From contig CM043969.1 of NCBI GenBank assembly GCA_014529385.2, forward strand, positions 30,150,946-30,214,945: a stretch of 64,000 bases of DNA. Reading direction: 5' to 3'. Made by a program: the position numbers and the translations under genes. Below, one piece after another: positions 33,537-45,179 of the stretch. The notes under the pieces were generated by a model. That model saw only the letters and a list, made by a program, of their open reading frames with translations. It had not been told where the DNA came from and made no database searches. This stretch comes from Adiantum capillus-veneris (lineage: Eukaryota > Streptophyta > Polypodiopsida > Polypodiales > Pteridaceae). How positions within the stretch are numbered: position 1 is the stretch's first letter; every line of letters starts with the position of its first letter.

Positions 33537-36500
33537 TTATCCTTGAATTCCGATTGAAGATGAGCAAAAGCTCAACTTCTCCTTGTTGACCACCTTTTTA
33601 AACATGTCTGCAGGATTTTCACTTGTATGCACATTTCCTAGCTTTAGTTGTCCCTCTTCCAAAAGAGTGCGTATGAAGTGATATCTCACCTCAATGTGCT
33701 TTGTTCTTGAATGAAAGGTTGAGTTCTTCGCAAGATGGATAGCGCTTTGGCTATCACTGTACAAGACACAATTGTCTTGTTTGAATCCAAGCTCTTCTAA
33801 GAATCTGTGAAGCCACAGAATTTCTTTGCTTGCCTCCGTCATTGCTACATACTCTGCTTCCGTGGTAGAAAGTGAAACCACTTTCTGCAGCTTTGAAGCC
33901 CAGCTTACTGCTGTGCCTCCAACCGTGAACACATAGCCAGTAGTGCTCCTTCGAGTATCTTTGTCACCTACCATATCTGCATCAGCATACCCTTCTAGAA
34001 AAATATCAGTTCCTCCAAAATACAAAGCATTTGTTGTTGTCCCTTGTAGATACCTAAGTATCCACTTCACAGGTTGCCAATGCTCTTTACCTGGGTTGTC
34101 CATGAACCTACTCACAACTCCCACTGCATGTGCAATGTCTGGCCTTGTCCAGACCATAGATTACATTAAAGAACCTACCACTGCAGCATATGGAACTTTA
34201 GACATATAGGCTATCTCCTCTTGTGTCTTTGGACACATATCCTTCGTTAGTTTAAAATGACCAGCCAAAGGTGTAGAAACTGGTTTTGCATTTTGCATTG
34301 CAAACCTTTCTAGTACCTTCTTGATGTAATCTTCTTGAGATAGCTTTATTGTCTTCTTCGTCCTGTCCCTTGATATTTTCATACCAAGTATCCTCTTTGC
34401 AGCACCTAAATATTTCATTGAAAAAGATTTGGACAGCTCCTCTTTTAGGTCTTTGATGTCCTGCATGTTAGCACTTGCAATCAACATGTCATCAACATAC
34501 AACATTAGGATGATGAATTTCCCATCTCCCAAATTCTCTGTGTAGATGCAGTGATCCGAGTTGCATCTTGTGAATCCATGATCCAACATCCATCGATCAA
34601 ACTTCAAGTACCATTGTCTTGATGCTTGCTTTAAACCATACAAGCTCTTCTTTAATCTCCAAACCATTTTCTCCTTACCTTTTACTTCATAGCCCTTTGG
34701 TTGAAGCATGTAGATTTCCTCCTCTAAGTCACCGTGAGGGAATGCCGTATTTACATCCATTTGCTCGAGATTTAGATCATGAGCAGCCACAAGGCTTAAG
34801 ACAAGCCTAATTGAGTTCATTTTTACAACAGGAGAAAATATTTCATTGAAGTCAATACCTTTCTTTTGAGAAAAACCTTTTACCACAAGCCTAGACTTGT
34901 ACCTTTTCTTCCCACCTTCTTCTTCCTTTAGCTTGTACACCCATTTGTTTTGAAGTGCCCGCTTACCTTTAGGTAGCTCAACCAACTCCCATGTTTGGTT
35001 GCAATGTAGTGAGTCCATCTCCACTTGCATGCTCTTCGTCCATTCTTCTTTGGATTCATGTTGCATAGCTTCTTCATATGATTTCGGCTCTCCAGAATCT
35101 GAGATCAAGATGGTTGAAGGAAGGAACAAACCTTTCTGGAGGTCTACTTGCTCTTGTAGATCTTCGGGGAATAGGTTGAGGCTCCTCATTTGGTTGACGT
35201 TGTTGCATATTGTCACCGTTTGCAGTTCTTGAGTCTTCACCGTCCTCAAGCTCCATGTACTCATCACCTGTTTCTTTTGTTTTCTTTCCAAGTAATCTTT
35301 GTACATATTTTGTTCGTTAAAAATTACATCCCAACTCCTTAAGATTTTACCATCTTCAGGATTCCATAGGCGATACCCAAAGTCTCCTTCTCCATAGCCA
35401 ATGAAGAAACACTTTTTGGACTTTGCATCTAACTTTGATCTTAGGCTTCTATCTATGTGCATGAAAGCCTCACACCCAAACACTTTGAGAAATGCATAAT
35501 TCACCGGTTTACCTGTCCATGCCTCTTCTGGAACTCCCCCATCCAATGCCATTGAGGGTGACCGATTGATTAAGTACACAGACGTACTTACAGCTTCCAC
35601 CCAAAGCTCAAGCGGTAGGCCTGCATGTAGCCGCATGCTTCGTGCTGGTTCCATGATTGTCTTGTTCATCCTTTCCGAAATCCCATTTTGTTGAGGTGTC
35701 CTTGGGGTTGTCCTTTGCCTCCGAATGCCATTGATAGCACAAAAGCTTTCAAAAGCTTGGCTGCAATATTCGCCTCCATTGTCGGATCTGAGGCATTTTA
35801 CCTTGGTACCTGTTTCATTCTCCACAAAGGCTATCCACCTTTGAAATATGGAAAATACATTGGATTTATTCTTCATGACATAAACCCATGTTTTTCTAGT
35901 CGCATTGTCTATGAATGTTACATAGTACAATGAGCCACCAAGTGATGGTGTACTTGCAGGACCCCAAACATCAGAATGAACCAACTCAAGTTTTTTATTT
36001 TTTCTTTCATTTCCTGATTTTTGAAATTTTACCCTATTTTTTTTACCATAAACACAATCTTCACAGAACTCTAAGTCCACTTCTTTCAAACCTGGTAGAA
36101 GCTTCTTTGTTTGAAGGATTTGCATTCCTTTGGCACTCATATGCCCAAGTCGGTAGTTCCGCACCACACTGTCAACTTCTGTAGTTGCTGCACAAGCTGA
36201 AGGTTGCGTGTTAACAGTACACAAGTAAAGTGTACCGACTTTTTCACCCTTGGCAATCACCAAAGATCCCTTTGAGATCTTCCTCCATTTGTTTCGGAAT
36301 GCAATGTTGTGACCTTCATCGTCCAATTGTCCTGTAGAGATGAAATTTTTGCGAAGAGAAGGAACATGCCTAACATCTTTAAGCTTCCATTCATTTCCGT
36401 TAGCAGTTTTGACAGAAACTGTACCTTTACCGACAAACTCACAAGCTTCATCATCTCCCAAGTATACATACCCAAAATTACCTTTGGTGTAGTCTTGGAA

Positions 36501-37412
36501 ATGTTGCTTGTGTGGTGTCGCATGGAATGAAGCCCCGAAATCTACTATCCGGGAATTAGACACATTGTCTAATGAGAGAATTAGAGAATCTTGCTGTACT
36601 TTACCTGCCACATTGGCCTCCAATGTTGGCTTGTTGTCTTGAGACTCTGTCTCCTTCTTCTTCTTGGACCAGCAATCCTTCTTGACGTGGCCCTTCTTGC
36701 CGCAGTTCCAACGTTCAAGAACTGACTTTGTGCGTGACTTGCTCCTCCTTGAGCGATCACGACCCTTTTGGTTTTTGAACCTCTCCTTCAACCTTCCTCT
36801 TGTTTCCACTGATAATGCAGCACTTGATGATTCTCCTGTGCTTCTCCTTTGCATTTCCTCGCTTAGGAGAACACCCACAACATCATCAAACTTAAGAGTA
36901 TTTGTGCCAAAGATAGAATTACTTACAGTCATCGGAAGGTTGTCCTAACTATCCGGTAGAGATGATAGTATAAGGAGAGCTCGCACTTCGTCATCGAACT
37001 TGATTTTCACTGATCGAAGTTGACTTATGTTTGTGTTAAAGTCATTTAGGTGTTCTGCAACTGAACCATTCTCTGCCATCTTTAGATTGAACAAGCGCTT
37101 CATAAGAAATACCTTATTCGATGCCAATGGTTTCTCGTAGAAGTTGTCAAGTGACTTCATCAAGTCCTCCGTGGTCTTCATCTCCGAAACATTGAAGGCC
37201 ACCGTTGACGCCAAGCTTAACCGGATTGTTCCCAGTGCCTTTCGATCAAGGAAAATCCATGCTTCATCTGCCATTGTTGCGATCTTCTTCGCAAGACCGC
37301 CTAGTGGCAAATAGAGGTCCTTCTGGTAGAGATAGTCTTCAATCTGCATCTTCCAATGTTGGTAGTTTTTGCCGTTGAACTTCTCAATCTTGAGCTTCCC
37401 TTCCTCCGCCAT
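33537..37412 (-). pseudogene. Copia-1 Gag-Pol polyprotein, two stops and a frame excursion
   Basis: The start is ATG 37412 (MAEEGKLKIEKFNGKNY). Gag (UBN2-like) ends at a TAG (36945) where copy 2 has Trp. The zinc knuckle reads RWNCGKKGHVKKDC, so its first Cys is lost. Protease region: IVDFGASFHAT, where copy 2 has DSGA. Then come GAG-pre-integrase, integrase (ELVHSDVWGP, LRSDNGGEY, PQQNGISERMNKT), reverse transcriptase (YVDDM at 34485-34499) and RNase H (SWASKLQKVVSLSTTEAEY). A second stop (34158-34160) replaces Tyr of GSLMY. About 35,105-35,270 reads in the wrong frame and then returns, so two compensating indels hide there. The element cannot make its own full polyprotein. Confidence 0.95.
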
Positions 37413-37485
37413 AACTCCCACCCAATTCAAGGAATCCTTTCCTTGAGATAATTTAGCTACGAGCAAACCTTGCTCTGATACCAGT

Positions 37486-38285
37486 TGTTAGGAAATAAGA
37501 CGTAGCTAAATAGATAATTGAGTAGATTACTTAATGGAGAGAGACAAATTTATATACACAAGATTATAGAGTAGAGAGAGAGAGAGTACACATGATATAC
37601 GTGGTTCACCCAATGTGGGCTACGTCCACGGGAAAGCAGCCACTCAATGGCTTTAGTACTTCAAAACAAGAAGTAGTTTACAAAGGGATTATACCCTTAA
37701 TGGAGCTCCCGCCTTGCTTCACTCTCACCACCTCACACTCACCTTGTTGCATCAACTTCACACTATGAAATGTGTGTAGAAATGGCCTCCTTTTATAGGC
37801 CAAAAGGGCTGCCCTCTCTTATGAGAGACAACCATGTGTAGCCGCCCTTGTGCGAATAAGTCCAAATCGGACCCTCCAATCCACCCATGCGTGGCCTCCC
37901 TTGAGAAGACAAGTCCGCTTTTGAATTCGTCCACCGGCCATTGAATTCGGTCACCGGCCACCGTCCATTGACTTCCGACCACCGGCCATCGGCCATTGAC
38001 TACCGGCCACCGGCCAACCGACCGGTTGTTTTTGGACCATTTTTCGGCCGCCGTCCGGCCATAATATTCCGGCGAAAAAGAATATTCCGGTGAAAAAAAT
38101 ATATTCTCGGGGGCCTCCGCCCCTGAGGACTTTAAAGTTGCCCTTGATTCTTGTCCGTGAAAATTTTGGTTTCCGGTGAGTGATTTTTCTTCACGCACGA
38201 TGGCTTCTCCTCATAATGGGGGCCTTACAAATGTGCGCTTTTACCACAGAAAATTACAAGGGTATATCAGGCTCCATACTTAACA
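37486..38285 (-). repeat. Copia-1 5' LTR (800 bp)
   Basis: Near-identical partner of 32706-33476 with extra copies of the GGCCGGTG-type repeat. Followed by the duplicated GGGAC. Confidence 0.95.
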
Positions 38286-40650
38286 GGGACCCTATGGCCT
38301 TCAGCCCACAAGGTCTCATCAATATAGAGCAATAGTTTTTTTTACTGGCATATAGAGCACCCTATGGCCCTGGGTCCATAGGTTGCCAAAAAAACCCTCA
38401 TGAAGGGTTTTTTTGGCAACCTTGTGCCCTTAGGGTCATAAGATGTGTAGAGCATATAGAGGTTCTTACTAGCATACATAGAAACCTATGGCCTGAACGC
38501 CATAGGGTCCCAATATAGAGCACAGATTGGTTCTTGCTAGCATAGAGAGACCAAATAGTGCTTTATACTTGGGAGCATAATGTGCCAAAACAATGAGGGT
38601 TTTTACAAAACTATGAGGGCACCTTGTGGCCTTGGGGCCATAGGATGTCAATATAGAGCATAGAGCATAGAGAGCTTCTGACTATCATAGAGGGAACCCT
38701 ATGGCCTTCAGGCCATAGGGTGTCAAAATAGAGAAAACAGAGGTTCTTACTAGCATAGAGGGGACCCTATGTCCTTCATCCCACAAGGTCTCCTCAATGG
38801 CATAGAGAGAATCCTATAGCACTGGGTCCATGGGTTGCCCAAAAACCCTCATGAAGGGTTTCTTCAAAACATATAGGATGTGTATAACATAGAGAGTTAC
38901 TTACTAGCATAGGGGGGACCCTATGGCCTTCAGGCCATAGGGTGCCAATATAGAGCATAGATCGGTTCTTACTAACATAAAGAGACCAAATAGTGCTTTA
39001 TACATGGGGCCATAGGATGTCAATATAGAGCATAGAGAGCTTCTTACTAGCATACAAGGAACCCTATGGCCTTCAGCCCACAAAGTCTCCAACATATAGA
39101 GAAAATAGTGTTTTTACTAGCATAGAGATCACCCTATGGCCCTGGGTCCATAGGTTGCCAAAAAACCATCATGAAGGGTTTCTTCAAAACATAGAGGGCA
39201 CCTTGTGCCCTTGGGGTCATAGTATGTGTAGAGCATAGAGAGGTTCTTACTAACATACAGGGGACCCTATGGCATAATATAGAGAATATAGAGAATAGAT
39301 CGATTCTTACTAGCATAGAGCGGACCCTATGGTCTTCAGGCCAAAGGGTGCCAATATAGAACAAAGATCAGTTCTTACTAGCATAGAGAGAACAAATAGT
39401 GCTTTATACCTGGGGCCATAGGGTACCAAAACAATGAGGGTTGTTCAATGGCATAGAGAGCACCCTATGGCCTTGGGTCCATAGGTTGCCAAAAAACCCT
39501 CCTGAAGGGTTTCTTCAAAACATAGAGGGCAACTTGTGGCCTTGGGGTCATCGGATGTGTAGAGCATAGAGAGGTTCTTACTAGCATACAGGGGACCCTA
39601 TGAAGGCCATAGGGTGACAATATAGAGCATAGATCGGTTCTTACTAGCAAAGATCGGACCCTATGGCCTTCAGGACAAAGGGTGCCAATATAGAGCATGG
39701 AGAGACTCTTACTAGAATATAGGGGACCATATGGCTTTCAAGTCACATGGTGCCAATATAGAGCAAATAGTGTTTTTACTAGCATAAAGAACATCCTGAC
39801 CTAGGGGGATTGGTTGTGAGAAATCCATCATAGAAGGGTTCCTATGGCCTTCAGCCCACAAGGTCTTCTCAATATAGAGCAAATAGTATTTTTCATTGGC
39901 ATACATAGCACCCTTAGGGGACCTTGAGGCCAACCCTATGGACTTCAGGCCTTAGGGAGCTAATATAGAGCATGGGGCTTTATATCGGCATAGAGAGCTA
40001 TGGCCCTAGGGCCATAGCAAAACAATGAGGTGTTTTTGGAAATGATGAGTGCACCTTGTGGTCTTGGGGCCATAGAAAGTCAATATAGATCATAGAGCAT
40101 AGACGATAGATCATAGAGCACAAAGAGATTCTTAGTCGAATAGAGGGAACCCTATGACCTTCAGGCCACAGGGTGCCATTGTAGAGTAAACAGAGGTTCT
40201 TACTAGCATAGAGGGGACCCTATGGACTTCATCCCACAAGGTCTCCTCAATATAGAGCAAATAGTGGTTTTTACTTGCATGGAGAGCACCATATGGCCCT
40301 AGGGTCATTTGTTACCAGAAAACCCTCATGAAGTGTTTCTTTAAAACATTGTGGCCACCTTGTGGCCTTGGGGCCATAGGATGCCAATGTGGAGCATAGA
40401 GAGGTTCTTACTAGCATGCAGGGGACCCTATGGCCTTCAAGCCACAGATTTCCATATGGTGTTGGTGTAGAGGCTCTAAAGGGGTATTTAGGCCATTCAA
40501 GGGATACTTCTTTGAGGGTCCTCTAATGTCATAAGGGAACATGTGATCACACTACCATAGAGTGGCCTAGGTACACTTGTAGAACCATTTTGTTGGCACC
40601 CTTTGGACCTAGGAACACATGGTTTAACATAGAGGTGACTCTATGGCCCT
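38286..40650. repeat. Palindromic satellite block 2b
   Basis: Continuation of block 2a after the copia insertion. Typical words are CATAGAGCATAGAGAG, TTCTTACTAGCATAGAGG and CCTATGGCCTTCAGGCCATAGGG-like palindromes. The units again run about 90-150 bp with much rearrangement. It ends just before the splice acceptor of the ParB-like gene. Confidence 0.9.
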
Positions 40651-40710
40651 AGGTCCATATGGATGTAATAATATCCATCTTGTCTAAATATATGTCATTA
40701 TTTTTACAGA

Positions 40711-43448
40711 AAATGTCTCAGAAGAGAAAGTCAAAGTCAGTTGATGGAACAGGCTCAACACCAAGTTCTTGGTATCTAGATTTTCACTTACCAAATGGTG
40801 GAAGTGATGAGAAAGTCCACTTGTTCTTTCAAGATAAAGAGCAATTGCCCTTCAAGGACTTTGGTATTATCAAGGAGATAAAGAAAGATTGTTCAGATCT
40901 TGAAATGTCTCCATGCCTTGGAGTAAAACTACTCAATGTCGACTCCTACTTGTTGGATCCTGTGTCCTTTGCTCAAAAATTGGTGAAGGTTGATTATGAA
41001 GGAGTGACAATGACAAAAGCAGGGTGGGTGGAGCTTCAAGACGACACTCCAAGTGAGAACTTTATGGACTTATATATTGAGGGCTTTAAGAAATTCAATC
41101 AATATTTAGGTAAATTGAGCAGCACAAAGAAGAATAAGAAGCGAAAGAATGAAGACACAAGCACAACAAATCAATCTAAGACGCTCAAGGAGAGTCAGAC
41201 TCCCTCACTTGGAGAAAATAGAGGAAATGTGGCCGAAGAAAATCTTTCAGTTATACCCTTACAGACTCAAGAAGCAGGAGATTCTAGTGAACTTGCAACC
41301 CTAATAGTTGGAACCCCCTCAGTGGCAGTGGTTGTGGACTCAGCATCCTTAACTGTGTTGGACTCTATTATACAGCCCAAAGAAAAAGATCTTGATAAAG
41401 AAGTTGCCAAAACTTCTAAGAGTGGGCTAGATGGATACGTCGGAATTGACCACTATTTTAAATTTGGTGTACAATTTACCCAATTGATCCCAGTTGAGCA
41501 ATGCAACCTTGCACCAGAAGGCTATAGATGTAGACCATTGTCAGATGTATATGTGAAATATCTCTTGAAGCAATTTGCAGGGCACTCGAGGCCAGTCTCC
41601 AGTGCAACAGACTTGATGCCGTATAACCCAATTACAAAAATGCCTTTACAAACAGCTGAAGTGCATGGAGACAAGCTATCAAGATACCACTACTGGATTC
41701 TAGATGGTCAGCATTCCATCATAGTGGCTAGAGCTTTTTTGTGTAACAACAGCACTAAGTATGCTTTGAGAAAAGAGTTCTACAAGTTTAGAACTGCAAG
41801 GATAGTGGTAGACGCTCCGAAAGAGGTTGCTATTCCAATTTCCAGAATGAAGAACATGGAGAGAATAACAGCAATGAAACACTAGCCTTATGTGGAGGTC
41901 TTGAAGAATGGCCGTAGTCAATGGCTTGCATATTTTAAACCAACAAAACCCAAGGCAGGTGTTCCTGTCGGTTATCCACGTCGAGCAGGTTGGGATGTAA
42001 GTTCCACTTACCTATGCTTGTTTTTGTTACAAATATGTCTTGAAATAAAGATAATTTTCTTTTCTTTATTTTGAAGGCCTTTGTAAATGTGGCGAACATC
42101 GTGTTCAACCATAAATCATTTGCCAACAAAGCACACATGGTCATGTACGATGATGAAATCTATGATCAATGGATACACATCTTGGAGAAGCATCAGACAT
42201 CAACTTCTCGTGTACGACAACCAAGCATAACAACCTTTAGATGCCTAGCTGGTTTAGAAGATAATGATGTCAAGCTACTACAACAAGAGCTGGCAGATGA
42301 GAAGATTTTCTTAGTGAAGCAACCACATCAACAAGCGGGCATGCTCGACCTCACTGCAGGTGCAACGGTCTTAAATAAGACTAGGGTTTTTGAGCCTCAA
42401 ATGTTGATGGAATTTAAAGAGATAGATCCATCAGAAATAGCAGTTCTTCATGGGATAAATGTAAGTCTCATTAAAACATTACAGATGAGATTTACAAATC
42501 TCTCTTCACGAGTTGTACGCAATGGCTAAATCTCCTACTACAAAAAGGAAAGGAGAAAGAGCCAATTCCTGAGATCACTAGGGGATATGTGCAGTGGATC
42601 ATTGCACAAAAGAATGGCACTTCTAGTTTGCAATTCATTTTACCATGGACAATGAAGTGTGTTGGAAAGAATTTGGAAGGCATTGAGTTTCTCTACAGTA
42701 GTGAGAATAGCTCTAAAATTCGTGTTGGTGTTTGCATCATAGACACAACACACAAAAGTCTTACATCTAGTGGTTGGAGTGCTGCCCAATTTGGTAAAGT
42801 AATTGATGGAGTATGTGGCGTAGCACATCAACCATCAGAGTTTTTAATTGCCGGCTTAGTTAAGTATCAGCATGCTGCTTCCCTAGAGAAGGCGAGCTCT
42901 GAAAAAGCTAAATGGTATGAAATGCACATTCTACCTTTGAGCTCCTTAATGGGATTAGAGACCATCCAAACATGTGCTCTTCGCGAAGTAGTTTTTGGGG
43001 TTGGGCATTTTTCAGTCAAGGAGAGCAGTACACCAACTACTCTAGTGTTAAAGAGTCATTGTTGGAGCCAATGCATACTCTCTGCATCAATGACGACGAG
43101 TATGATGCTGTGACCACGGCCAAATCCTTTTTTGTACGTCATGCAATCAAATGCATCTGTCTCAAAGAAGATGATAAAGTGATAGACATCTTCTCATTAG
43201 GCTATGGGACTAAAGAGGCACTACAACAACAGACAAAGGTGATATCAGTTGCATGTAGTAGTGATCAAATGACGCAATTGGAATCTCTTTGCCATTCCAT
43301 AGTGGAAGAAGACCTTGATCTTAGAAGGTGGGCAGGTGTGGATAACACAGAGAAAGTCAATGCCAAGGATTCAGAGGAAGAAGAAATTGAAGAACCATTG
43401 GATGCAAGTGCTGAGGCCATTCTAAAAAGTCTACAGGAAACAGGTTAA
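40711..43448 (+). pseudogene. ParB/sulfiredoxin-like protein with methyltransferase-like C-terminus, broken
   Basis: The start is ATG 40711 (MSQKRKSKSVDG), right after an acceptor TTTTTACAG. Residues about 15-130 form an unknown N-terminal domain, then a Lys/Ser/Thr-rich linker. About 41,430-41,860 is ParB/sulfiredoxin-like: EGYRCRPLSDVYVKYLLKQF, then WILDGQHSIIVARAF (41,694-41,738), then IPISRMKN. A TAG at 41883 interrupts. GAT|GTAAGT (about 41,998) to GAAG (42,076) is a clean intron. The second exon continues to about 42,480, where a shift occurs. DEIYKSLFTSCTQWLN reads on, another shift lies near 43,010, and SFFVRHAIKCICLKEDDKV then VIDIFSLGYGTKEAL (about 43,177-43,225) resembles motif I of N6-adenine methyltransferases. 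No clear DPPY motif is seen, so that assignment is weak. DNA-binding cargo is plausible. Confidence 0.6.
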
Positions 43449-43739
43449 GCTAGACACCCATGATATTACATTACTGATATTTAGATTATTATTTTTGTCA
43501 TTTTATTTTATTTGTCCCATCTCAAATCTGCCCATGATGTTAAAAACATTGATGTTTGCCTCGTTATTGTTCTCAATTTATTTTCTTTGAAAAATGTGAA
43601 CTTGTGAGTTTGAGTTTTTTCACAATAAATGAATTAGACTTAAGTGTATGATATTATATGGACATGTTTTGGTAAATAGAATTCTACATTTATATACGGT
43701 CATAAGATATATATTATGTAATACTTTAAAGTTAATTGA

Positions 43740-44240
43740 TCATATGAGGTTTGGAAAGAATACACTATGACTTGAGGATCATAGAGTTCTTTGTAAACAT
43801 GACACCTTATGGCCCTAGGGCGATAGAATCCCCCAAAAGCATTTGGCTACCCTATAATCTTACGGATATAGGGTGATTACATAGAGTCTTTAAAAGGTCA
43901 CATCTGCATTTGGGCTAGTCTACAGCCTTAAGGCCATAGGGTGTCAACACAGCTATCCTACAATCTTATGTATATAAAGAGATTACATAAAGTCTCTGAA
44001 CGGGCACATGAGTATTTGGGCTATTCTAGAAGGAAACATAAGTTATCCAAGAGCATTTGGGATACCCTAAGGCCTTAGGGCCATAGAGTGGTGACATAGA
44101 ATCTCCACAGGGGCACTTAAATCACCCCATGGATGCAAATCACCTAGCTCTTATGGACACATCTTATAAAACATCACATGACACCCTATGGCCTTTAAAC
44201 CATAGGTTGGTTATTCTAGGTCACCTAAAGACTCTTTAAG
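43740..44240. repeat. Palindromic satellite block 3 (sparse)
   Basis: A handful of diverged units with TATGGCCTTAAGGCCATAGGG-type cores spread through AT-rich DNA downstream of the ParB-like gene. Bases 43,449-43,740 before it look like a 3' untranslated region and hold no gene. Confidence 0.75.
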
Positions 44241-44774
44241 TGTTTCAAGAACATTTTTCAATGGCCTTATATCTTGTGTCCATATACATTAGGGACATAT
44301 ATTTCTTATCTTATGATTAAGGTTTAATATTCTATTGAGAATGAAATAAGCTAGAAAAAACTAAAAAGTATTTAGTCCTCAAAATTCCAAAATGAGAGTT
44401 TGAACAATTGATGTACGATCATTTTTTGTTGGGTGTAAGTTCTTCTATTGTGAATTGATGGTGTAAGCGTTTGAAATAATTATCTTTGCATTGCAACTAA
44501 CTAGATTAAACATATATTCAACATTTGTTGTAAATGCCAATTATTTGCTTAGATAGTAAACATCGAGTATAAATGGTTATTGAAGCATTTGTCCTTTGGA
44601 TTATGTGAAGATCTAGTTCTTTGATTGTAACAAGATTTCATTCAAAGATATAAAGTGCGAGTATTTTGTTCCAAACTATGATTTTGTTTCTCTTCTAAAT
44701 GATGCAGAGAATTGGAATTTATATCTTGAAGTTTTTTCAATAGAGAGAAGCTAGGACTAGTAGAATTTTTTAGC

Positions 44775-45100
44775 TTGTCATGTAGCAATCGGAACATTGT
44801 ATCAAGGTTTAGTGCAAAAAAATGATTGTATAATGTATAACCATTGTTTAAGTTTGTAAATTGGAAGTAGAAGGCAATGCAAGTTCCAAAGCATGTGCAA
44901 TGCCATAAGGAAAATCCAGCACAAATACTTTTGCCCCTTAGGAATGTAGCAATCGGAACATTGTATCAATGTTTATTGCAAAGAAATGATTGTATAATGT
45001 ATAACCATTGTTTACGTTTGTAAATTGGAAGTAGAAGGAAATGAAAGTTCCAAAACATGTGCAATGCCAAAAGGAGAATCCAGCATAAATAATGATCCAA
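44775..45100 (+). repeat. Tandem duplication, about 160-bp unit, related to a coding repeat
   Basis: Unit 1 (about 44,775-44,930) and unit 2 (about 44,943-45,100) share GTAGCAATCGGAACATTGTA, TGTATAACCATTGTTTA and GGAAGTAGAAGG. Their 3' halves (AAGTTCC, ACATGTGCAATGCC, AATCCAGCA) match the in-frame repeat inside the phosphatase-like gene at about 47,600-47,760. Confidence 0.85.
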
Positions 45101-45179
45101 CAACAAATGTATGATGTATGATAATGATTCAATTTTGTATATCGTGTTGCATATTTATCGCATTTTTTAGCTTACACAT

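Larger units (their letters stand above)
32706..38285 (-). mobile_element. Ty1/copia LTR retrotransposon, copy 1
   Basis: A complete element, 5,580 bp, minus strand. LTRs at 32706-33476 (3') and 37486-38285 (5') begin TGTTAAG and end CTAACA in element orientation. The primer site TGGTATCAGAGC (minus, 37483-37472) is the standard initiator-Met tRNA complement. The purine tract GAGATCAGTCTCCAAGTGGG lies beside the 3' LTR. The LTRs differ by about 29 bp in length because of GGCCGGTG-type internal repeats. The same family recurs in the opposite orientation at 50.3-55.9 kb. Confidence 0.97.

Noticed and set aside
43168-43240. Firm call of an active adenine methyltransferase
   Set aside because: Only a motif I-like stretch is visible. 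No DPPY-type catalytic motif is seen and the frame is broken.
40711-43448. Recent bacterial origin of the ParB-like gene
   Set aside because: It has a spliceosomal-type intron, host-like base composition and an element context. Nothing shows a recent transfer.
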